64,000 bases of DNA. Origin: Labilithrix sp. Its GTDB lineage: Bacteria; Myxococcota_A; Polyangia; Polyangiales; Polyangiaceae. The position numbers and the translations under genes are program-made. The stretch lies in NCBI GenBank assembly GCA_019637155.1, contig JAHBWE010000009.1:248001-312000 (forward strand), read 5' to 3'. Shown piece by piece: positions 56,735-64,000 of this stretch; the first letter of the stretch is position 1, and every line of letters begins with the position of its first letter. The notes under the pieces are model-generated. The model was not told the DNA's origin and searched no databases. It saw nothing but the letters and a program-made list of their open reading frames with translations.

Positions 56735-58260
56735 GCGCCTTCGGTGCGGTTCACGACGCGGGTCGGGACCGCGCGGATCCCGGAGGTGCCGATCGTGGTC
56801 TCGGCGCCGGCCTTCCCGGCCTCGTGGTACTCGGCGTCCTGGTTCACCTCCCAGACGTCGTACACGCGCGAGCCGGCCGCGATGTTCTCCGCCGTCAAGA
56901 GCGCGGTCATCATCGCGTGGTCCTGGTTGTTGTACTTGTGCATGCCGTTGCGCCCGACCGGGTAGAGCGTGGGGAACCTCTGCTCCATCTCGCTCCGCAC
57001 CGTCTCGACGTTCTTCGTGTAGTCGTCGTCGTAGACGGGGTACGCCTTCACCTGGCGGACGACGCAGCCGTCCGTGACGTCGCTCTCCTTCGCGAGGCCG
57101 ATCTTCGCGAGCTCCTTCGTCGCGAGCTTCACGAGGTCCTCGTCCTTCATCGACCAGAGGCCGTCGTTCTCGAAGCAGAAGTACTCGAGGCCGTAGCAGG
57201 CCATCTTCGGATCCGGGATCATCTCCGGCGACCACGACTTGAAGTTCTGGATGCGCCCGACCTTCACGTTCGGGTCGTGGATGTAGATCCAGTTGTCGTC
57301 GAAGAGGTTCTTGTCCTCGAGGATGAGCACGACGGTGATGAAGTCGCGGTACTTCAGCGCGTTCGCCGCCTTCGTCGCCTCCGCGGAGAGCTTCGGCGCG
57401 AGCGCGTTCGCGACCTCGCGGAGCGGGGCGGAGGAGATCACGGCGCGCGCTTCGAGCTCGCCGGTGGTGCCGTCCTTGCGCGTGAAGCCGATCTTCCAGC
57501 TCCCGCGGTCCGCGCTGTAGTCGAGCGACTCGGCGCGGCAGCCCATCTCGACGGTCCCGCCGAGGCCCTTCACCTTCTCCGCGCACGCCTCCCAGAGCAT
57601 GCCCGGGCCCTTGCGCGGGTAGCGGAAGGTGTCGATGAGCGTCTTGATGACGCCCTTCTTGTCGGCCTGGTTCTTCGGCTTCCTCTGCGGGACGAGCGCG
57701 TGCTTGATCGCGCCGGAGAGCGAGAGGCCCTTGATGCGCTGCGCCGCCCAGTCGGCGCTGATCTCGTTGCAAGGCATCCCCCAGACCTTCTCGGTGTAGG
57801 TCTTGAAGAAGATCCGATAGAGCCGCGAGCCGAACTCGTTCGTGACCCAGTCCTCGAGGTTGGTAGGCTTCGGCGTCGGGAACGCGCGCGCCTTCGCGTA
57901 GGAGAGGACGCAGTGCGCGGCCTCGATCGGGCCGAGCTTCACGAGCGCCTCCGCGCCCTTGAGCGGGTAGGCGAAGAACTGACCGTTGTAGAAGATGCGC
58001 GACGACCGCGGGCGGTCGAGCATGTCGTCGGGGAGGATCTCGGTCCAGAGGTCCTCGATCTCCTTCGACTTCGAGAAGAAGCGATGGCCGCCGATGTCGA
58101 AGTGGTAGCCCTTGTACTTCGCCGTTCGCGAGATGCCGCCGACGTACTCGGGGTCGGCCTCGAGCACCGTCACGGGGATGCCCTTCTTCGACAGCGCGTA
58201 CGCCGCCGTCAGCCCGGCAGGGCCGGCACCCAAGATCGCGACGGGGAGACCGCTGGTCAT
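56731..58260 (-). CDS. FAD-dependent oxidoreductase, UDP-galactopyranose mutase/amine-oxidase type
   Basis: 509 residues. The FAD site AILGAGPAGLTAAYALSKKG is at the N-terminus, with GGISRTAKYKGYHFDIGGHR and FFSKSKEIEDLW as the second flavin block. These GGHRFFS sequences mark a branch common in polysaccharide clusters that is related to UDP-galactopyranose mutase and protoporphyrinogen oxidase. The C-terminus has YPVGRNGMHKYNNQDHAMMT, the closing FAD loop. The reaction is not known. Sugar ring isomerisation or oxidation of a lipid-linked sugar are candidates. It is the first gene of the three-gene unit running to the epimerase. Confidence 0.85.
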   Translation of the reverse strand: MTSGLPVAILGAGPAGLTAAYALSKKGIPVTVLEADPEYVGGISRTAKYKGYHFDIGGHRFFSKSKEIEDLWTEILPDDMLDRPRSSRIFYNGQFFAYPLKGAEALVKLGPIEAAHCVLSYAKARAFPTPKPTNLEDWVTNEFGSRLYRIFFKTYTEKVWGMPCNEISADWAAQRIKGLSLSGAIKHALVPQRKPKNQADKKGVIKTLIDTFRYPRKGPGMLWEACAEKVKGLGGTVEMGCRAESLDYSADRGSWKIGFTRKDGTTGELEARAVISSAPLREVANALAPKLSAEATKAANALKYRDFITVVLILEDKNLFDDNWIYIHDPNVKVGRIQNFKSWSPEMIPDPKMACYGLEYFCFENDGLWSMKDEDLVKLATKELAKIGLAKESDVTDGCVVRQVKAYPVYDDDYTKNVETVRSEMEQRFPTLYPVGRNGMHKYNNQDHAMMTALLTAENIAAGSRVYDVWEVNQDAEYHEAGKAGAETTIGTSGIRAVPTRVVNRTEGA

Positions 58261-58293
58261 GGCGCGCCCTCATAGCGGCGACGCTCTGCGTGG

Positions 58294-59307
58294 TCAATCG
58301 CCGCCGCGGGCGGCGCCGGCCCGAATCTCGCGAAATGACAGGCCAACTCGGCCGAGGCTCACGAAGCCGAGCGCGATCAACGCGAGCTGCGCGCCGAGGC
58401 TCCACACGAAGACGAAGGCGACGGCGACGCTCTCGTCGATCCCGAACGGCACGACGAGCGCGCTCGTCGCGAAGCCCTGCACGATGCCGAGCCCCCCCGG
58501 CGCGGAGGGCAGCGCGCCGCCGAGGTTGCCGATCACGACGACGAGGCCGGCCTGCTCGAAGGTCCCCTCCGGGAGGAACGCCTTCATGCAGAGCCAGCAG
58601 AACGCGATCGTGAGGAGCCACACGACCGCGGTCAAGAGGAGGGTCGGCGCGAGGATCCGCGGCGCGCCGATCGCCTGGAGCGACTCGCGGATCTGCGTCA
58701 GCTTGGAGGTGACGGCCTTCGCGCGCGCCTCGCCGAAGCGCGCGAGCCGCCGCTCGAGCAGGCGCTCGATCGCGGCGCCCTTCACGACGACGACGACGGC
58801 GGCGACGAGGGCGAGGACGACGGCGGCCGAGCCGATCGTGGCCGCGCGCGTGAACGCGGGGCGCATCGGGATCCGCAGCGCGAAGCCGGCGAAGAGGAGC
58901 AGCACCGCGGCGAGGTCGACGAGGCGCTCGGCGATCACGATCGACATCGCGCGCGTCAGCGTGATGCCGCCGCTCTTCGAGATGACGTAGCCGCGCGCGA
59001 GCTCGCCGACGCGGAGCGGGAGCGTCATGTTGAAGAAGTACCCGATGATGTTCGCGTGCCACGTCGCCCAGAACGGCGTCTTGCCGAGCATGAGCGACCA
59101 GCGCCACGCGCGGACGAGGAACATCACGAAGAACACCGCGGCCGCGAGGACGAGCCAGCCGCTGTGCGCGCCCGCGATCGCGGTCCCGAGATCGCGCAGG
59201 CGCACGCGCCAGAAGAGGAGGAGGAGCGCGACGACGCTCGAGAGCGCCCCGATCCAGATCGGCCTGTTCGATGGCCTGCTCGACGTCGCCGGCTCTGCCG
59301 CTTCCAC
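58294..59307 (-). CDS. YbhN/LPG-synthase-type membrane protein (flippase-like)
   Basis: 337 residues from the GTG at 59305-59307. Eight or so membrane segments with the conserved blocks of the lysylphosphatidylglycerol-synthase transmembrane family: HANIIGYFFNMTLPLRVGEL, ARGYVISKSGGITLTRAMSI, VIAERLVDLAAVLLL, and VIGNLGGALPSAPGGLGIVQ. It lacks the catalytic synthase domain, so a flippase or lipid-transport role is more likely. In context it could flip lipid-linked sugars. It lies between the glycosyltransferase at 59340 and the FAD enzyme, all on the minus strand. Confidence 0.82.
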   Translation of the reverse strand: MEAAEPATSSRPSNRPIWIGALSSVVALLLLFWRVRLRDLGTAIAGAHSGWLVLAAAVFFVMFLVRAWRWSLMLGKTPFWATWHANIIGYFFNMTLPLRVGELARGYVISKSGGITLTRAMSIVIAERLVDLAAVLLLFAGFALRIPMRPAFTRAATIGSAAVVLALVAAVVVVVKGAAIERLLERRLARFGEARAKAVTSKLTQIRESLQAIGAPRILAPTLLLTAVVWLLTIAFCWLCMKAFLPEGTFEQAGLVVVIGNLGGALPSAPGGLGIVQGFATSALVVPFGIDESVAVAFVFVWSLGAQLALIALGFVSLGRVGLSFREIRAGAARGGD

Positions 59308-59339
59308 GCGCCGGCTCGTAGCACCGGCGCGGAGCGCCG

Positions 59340-61130
59340 TCAGTGCTTCCGGCGCGCGCCCGCGTCTTTCGCCGGCGCGCCCGCGTCGGGGGCGCTCGGC
59401 TCGGGCTCGGGCTCGGGTTTCGGCGGCGGCTCGGGGCTCGGCGGCGGCGGGGCCGCGGCGTCGTCGCAATTGTCGATTGACTTTGGTCCGCCGACAACGA
59501 CGAGATCGCCGCTCTTGGCGACTTGCTCGGTGCACTTCGCGAGGCGATGCGGCGTCGCCGCGCTGCCGATCCAGAGGTGGAAGGGCTTCACGAGGTTCGT
59601 GTCGGCGCGCGCGCTCCCGAGGCGCCTCCGTTCCTTGTCGGTGGTGCGCACGTCGAAGCGGTCCTTCTCGAGCTCGAGGAAGAAGCCGAGCGCGAGGTCC
59701 TCGTGCGCGTCGAGGTGGACGACGGGGGTGAGCCCCTCCTTCTGGAGCTTCGTCTTGAGCGCGCCGTAGGCGGCGGTGATGTCGGGGCGGAGCTGGGGCT
59801 GCGAGCCGGGCCCGGCGGGGTGCCTCGCGAGCGAGAGCCGCTGGAGCGACGCGGTCGTCACCGCGCCCGCGAGCGCGACGATGATGAGGGGGGTCGCCGC
59901 GACGTTGCTGACCTTCGGGAAGCGGAGGAGCGCGGCGCCGAGCGCGGAGAAGACGGTCGCGAAGATTCCGATCCACAGGACGCTGCTCGCCGCCGACGTC
60001 CAGAAGACGATGAACGGCGCGTTCGTGCCGGCGACGGCGGTGAGGGAGAGGATCGCGAGCGCGTCCGCGAGCGCGCCGACGCCGAGGAGCCCGAGGCTCG
60101 CCGCGTCCTTGCGCTTCGCCGCGATCATCGAAGCCGTCACCGCGGCGCCGACGTGGATGCTCGCCATGAGCGCGGGGAACGTCGAGGTCCCGACGTACAT
60201 CTCGTCGGTGCTCGCCATCACCGGCACGAAGTCGTCCTTGAGGAGCGAGAGGCGGGCGACGCGGTAGGGCAGCCACGCCATCATCGTCATCCACTCTTGC
60301 GTCGCGGCGCCGATCGACACCCACGGCGTGCTGCGATCGGTGAAGAAGCCGATCGCGCGCTGGATGTTGCCGGCCTGGGCGGCGACGATCGTCTCGACGA
60401 TGGGGGGGACGAAGAGGATGAGGCCGATGCAGCCGGCGATCCCGAGGCGCCAGCGCTGCGCGAGCACGTCGGGGCGAGTCTCCTTCCGCGTGACGACGAA
60501 GAAGGAGACGACGGCGGCGGCGGTGACGACGAGGAACACGAGCGCGGTCGCGACGTGCGTCTGCAGCGCGAAGACGCCGAACACGAGCGCGGGATAGGCC
60601 GCGCCGCTCTTGCCGCGCGCGACCATCGCCGCGTTGAAGAGGAAGGCGGCGAGCGGGAGGACGACGACGTGCGGCGGCCACGGGCTCGCGGCCACGCTCC
60701 CGAACGCGGCGAACCACGCGAGGACGACGAAGAGCGCCGCGATCGCGTGCGCGCGCCGCGCGAACAGCCGCGCCCCCGCCGCGATGCCGGCGGCCGCCGC
60801 CGCGTTGACGAGGGTGGCGGCGAAGTAGACGCCGGTCGCGGCGTTGCCGAACGCCGCCTGGAACGGCGCCGCGAAATAGAAGAAGAAGGGCCCAAGATGA
60901 GAGAAGCCGAACCGCGTCGGCGCCCCGACCAGCGTCTCCCCCGTCCACACATGACGCGTCGCGTGCTCGACGACCGCGATGTCCCCGGTGAGCCCGAACC
61001 GCGGCACGCCCACCCGAAGAAGAAACGTAAAATACGGCACCAGCGGCAAAATCGCAAGGAGCCCGAGCGCCGTCGCCTCGATCCAGCGATTGCGTCGTGC
61101 CCTCTTCACGCTCGTGCGTTCTTCGGTCAT
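59340..61130 (-). CDS. Polytopic GT39-like membrane protein with Pro-rich C-terminus
   Basis: 596 residues: basic N-terminus (MTEERTSVKRARRNRWIEA), about eleven membrane helices and a soluble C-terminal third. The first loop has LTGDIAVVEHATRHVWTGE, the GT-C acidic region. The C-terminal domain (YGALKTKLQKEGLTPVVHLD onward) ends in a Pro/Glu/Ala tail with Lys-His. It is the first gene of the minus-strand glycan block and starts 60 bases from the repeat array, which could therefore sit in its promoter region. Confidence 0.72.
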   Translation of the reverse strand: MTEERTSVKRARRNRWIEATALGLLAILPLVPYFTFLLRVGVPRFGLTGDIAVVEHATRHVWTGETLVGAPTRFGFSHLGPFFFYFAAPFQAAFGNAATGVYFAATLVNAAAAAGIAAGARLFARRAHAIAALFVVLAWFAAFGSVAASPWPPHVVVLPLAAFLFNAAMVARGKSGAAYPALVFGVFALQTHVATALVFLVVTAAAVVSFFVVTRKETRPDVLAQRWRLGIAGCIGLILFVPPIVETIVAAQAGNIQRAIGFFTDRSTPWVSIGAATQEWMTMMAWLPYRVARLSLLKDDFVPVMASTDEMYVGTSTFPALMASIHVGAAVTASMIAAKRKDAASLGLLGVGALADALAILSLTAVAGTNAPFIVFWTSAASSVLWIGIFATVFSALGAALLRFPKVSNVAATPLIIVALAGAVTTASLQRLSLARHPAGPGSQPQLRPDITAAYGALKTKLQKEGLTPVVHLDAHEDLALGFFLELEKDRFDVRTTDKERRRLGSARADTNLVKPFHLWIGSAATPHRLAKCTEQVAKSGDLVVVGGPKSIDNCDDAAAPPPPSPEPPPKPEPEPEPSAPDAGAPAKDAGARRKH

Positions 61131-61189
61131 CGGTCCGGCGCTGGCGTTCTGTCGGTGTCGCTCTCAGCGGGGCTGGAGTCTATATCACT

Positions 61190-61953
61190 CAACGTCGGGG
61201 GCTTCGCCCCCGACACCCCCACCCCAGACACGGCCCTCGCGCTGCGCGCTCGGGGCGCTTCGCGCCCGCTGTCGCGGCCGCTTCTGGGGCCCCTTCTGGA
61301 TGTCGGGACGAAGCGCGAGCCGCTGCGGCGATCCGGCGGGGGCGCGCCGCGCCGCGAGGCCCCGCGACCCCAGACACGGCCCTCGCGCTGCGCGCTCGGG
61401 GCGCTGCGCGCTCGGGGCGCTTCGCGCCCGCTGTCGCGGCCGCTCTGGGGCCCCTTCTGGATGTCGGGACGAGGCGCGTCCGGAAGCGCGAGCCGCTGCG
61501 GCGATCCGGCGGGGGCGCGCCGCGAGGCCCCGCGACCCCAGACACGGCCCTCGCGCTGCGCGCTCGGGGCGCTTCGCGCCCGCTGTCGCGGCCGCTTCTG
61601 GGGCCCCTTCTGGATGTCGGGACGAAGCGCGTCCGGAAGCGCGAGCCGCTGCGGCGATCCGGCGGGGGCGCGCCGCGAGGCCCCGCGACCCCAGACACGG
61701 CCCTCGCGTTTCGCGCTCGGGGCGCTGCGCGCTCGGGCGCTTCGCGCCCGCTGTCGCGGCCGCTCTGGGGCCCCTTCTGGATGTCGGGACGAGGCGCGTC
61801 CGGAAGCGCGCGAGCCGCTGCGGCGATCCGGCGGGGGCGCGCCCCGGGGCCCCGCGACCGCGGCCGCGAATGCGGTTGCGAAGCAACCCGAGCGCGCAGC
61901 GCGAGGGCCGTGGTCGCGGGGTGGGGGTGTCGGGGGCAAAGCCCCCGACGTTG
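61190..61953. repeat. Family-A tandem array with inverted terminal words (A3)
   Basis: Four head-to-tail units start at 61222, 61368, 61536 and 61689 (lengths about 146, 168, 153 and 170). Each runs CCCCAGACACGGCCCTCGCG, GCTCGGGGCGCTTCGCGCCC, GTCGCGGCCGCT, CTGGGGCCCCTTCTGGATGT, CGGGACGA, GCCGCTGCGGCGATCCGGCG, GGGGCGCGCC. The left end CAACGTCGGGGGCTTCGCCC reappears inverted at the right end as GGGGGCAAAGCCCCCGACGTTG, so the array is bounded by inverted hairpin words. Units differ by small indels (a 12-base TCCGGAAGCGCG block, an extra GCGCTCGGGGC). Confidence 0.85.
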
Positions 61954-61980
61954 AAAACCCTATGGTAGGCTGGGCGGGCG

Positions 61981-63461
<1,481 letters not shown>

Positions 63462-63462
<1 letters not shown>

Positions 63463-64000
63463 TGCGGCGCGCGCGGCTCATAGCGATCGCGATCGCGATC
63501 GGCGGCGTCGCTTGCTCGACCAAGCCGAAGACCCGCGCCGTCGCGGAGACCGAGGCGGGACCGCGCCCCGAGAAGACCGCGTCGTGGCCGCTCGGCAGCG
63601 ACCTCGGCGCGCCGCGGCCCGGCATGGCGTTCATCCCCGCCGGCACGCTCCACGCGGGCACGCACCCCGATCGCGCGCCGCGCATCGCCGACGAAGAGAT
63701 GGCCGGCGTCGCCGTCGAGATGGGTGGATTCTACATCGATCTCCTCCCCTGGCCGAACGAGCCGAACGCGATCCCCACCACCAACGTGTCGCGCGACGAG
63801 GCCGAGCAGCTCTGCGTCCAGAAGCAGAAGCGCCTGTGCACCGAGCTCGAGTGGGAGCGCGCGTGCAAGGGCCCCGAGAACACGACCTACGAGTACGGCG
63901 ACGCGTACCGCCGCGAGCCGTGCGGGACCGGCGTCGCGCTCGAGCAGGCCGCGCGCCGCCCCTCCGGCGAGCACGCGCAGTGCAAGAGCAAGTTCGGCGT
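63462..64000 (+). CDS. FGE-sulfatase-domain lipoprotein, N-terminal part (truncated by window edge)
   Basis: Open from the ATG at 63462 to the window end (179 codons plus two bases). The ATG overlaps the regulator's stop (TGATG). The N-terminus MRRARLIAIAIAIGGVAC is a lipoprotein signal with lipobox GVAC. The rest begins the formylglycine-generating-enzyme-like fold: PGMAFIPAGTLHAGTHPDRA, then VEMGGFYIDLLPWPNEPNAI, NVSRDEAEQLCVQKQKRLCT and ELEWERACKGPENTTYEYGD. The family's R-L-x-T-E-x-E-W-E-x-A motif is clear. Most such lipoproteins are not true FGEs; they lack the copper Cys pair, which would lie beyond the edge. Co-transcription with the activator is likely. Confidence 0.82.

Noticed and set aside
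61190..61953. CRISPR-like array (repeats with variable parts)
   Set aside because: Units of about 150-170 bases are repeated almost entirely; there are no unique spacers of even length and no cas genes. It is a tandem repeat of element family A.
61185..61968. Long open frames across the repeat array on both strands
   Set aside because: They arise from the absence of stops in GC-rich repeats; the peptides are Arg/Ala/Pro-rich and repeat with the DNA units.

Overview
The window is a contiguous, very GC-rich (clearly above two thirds by eye) and densely coded bacterial chromosome segment, cut at both ends. The gene set points to Myxococcota, most likely a Polyangia-type myxobacterium. It includes a CdnL/CarD-type RNA polymerase regulator, an AgmX/PglI C-terminal-domain lipoprotein, many small Asp/Ala-rich lipoproteins, a Hanks-type Ser/Thr kinase, a twin-FHA protein, an NtrY-like kinase, an NtrC-type activator, a DUF4388 protein and a Lys/Ala-rich H1-like protein. 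Species cannot be fixed from the sequence alone. No rRNA, tRNA, CRISPR array, transposase or phage gene was seen.

Layout. 1-5.2 kb: partial rpe, GNAT, a cyclic-nucleotide-binding protein, two paralogous lipoproteins sharing NPQPLPP, an ABC ATPase/membrane protein/NosL operon, and cdnL. 5.2-8.7 kb: Ppx/GppA phosphatase, an OmpA-family lipoprotein, and an H1-like gene between two long non-coding stretches. 8.7-15.9 kb: a TrmB-like regulator with a 549-aa partner, lipoproteins, an HNH protein, a CcmE-like protein of the CxxxY variant, and a flavin reductase-like protein. 15.9-23.8 kb: V4R-like/kinase fusion, twin-FHA protein, gshB, an ECF sigma/anti-sigma pair, a PhaR-like regulator, a siderophore/B12-type ABC ATPase and a TlpA-like thioredoxin. 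23.8-39.8 kb: NtrY-like kinase, DUF4388/TPR protein, aspS, membrane and outer-membrane proteins, an RMD1/DUF155 protein and a glutamine-synthetase-like enzyme.

39.9-49.3 kb is the standout. It looks like a RiPP (ribosomally made, modified peptide) cluster that I do not recognise as a described class. There are two Nif11-type precursor genes with near-identical leaders (about 54 of 91 positions identical by hand count) and unrelated cores. One sits in an eight-gene minus-strand operon with a radical SAM/SPASM enzyme, a JmjC-type oxygenase, a 2OG-Fe(II) oxygenase, a HEXXH-domain protein, an FkbM-type methyltransferase and two paralogous cupin-like proteins at the operon's two ends. A divergent sulfotransferase-like gene adjoins it. 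No exporter or C39 leader peptidase is present in the window.

49.2-61.1 kb is a lipid-linked glycan or surface-polysaccharide region: four polytopic GT39/ArnT-like proteins, an iron-type alcohol dehydrogenase, a nucleotide-sugar epimerase, an FAD oxidoreductase of the UDP-galactopyranose-mutase/amine-oxidase type, and a YbhN/LPG-synthase-type membrane protein. 61.2-61.95 kb is a tandem repeat array closed by inverted ends, followed by an NtrC-type activator and a truncated FGE-sulfatase-domain lipoprotein.

Repeats are a second theme. A family of roughly 110-bp GC-rich elements occurs as single copies at 6.3 and 20.6 kb and as four tandem units at 61.2 kb. The 20.6-kb copy lies in frame inside the anti-sigma gene. 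Two copies of a GTAC-centred palindrome lie in frame inside a membrane-protein gene at 33.8 kb. A different hairpin element follows the kinase gene and the glutamine-synthetase-like gene.
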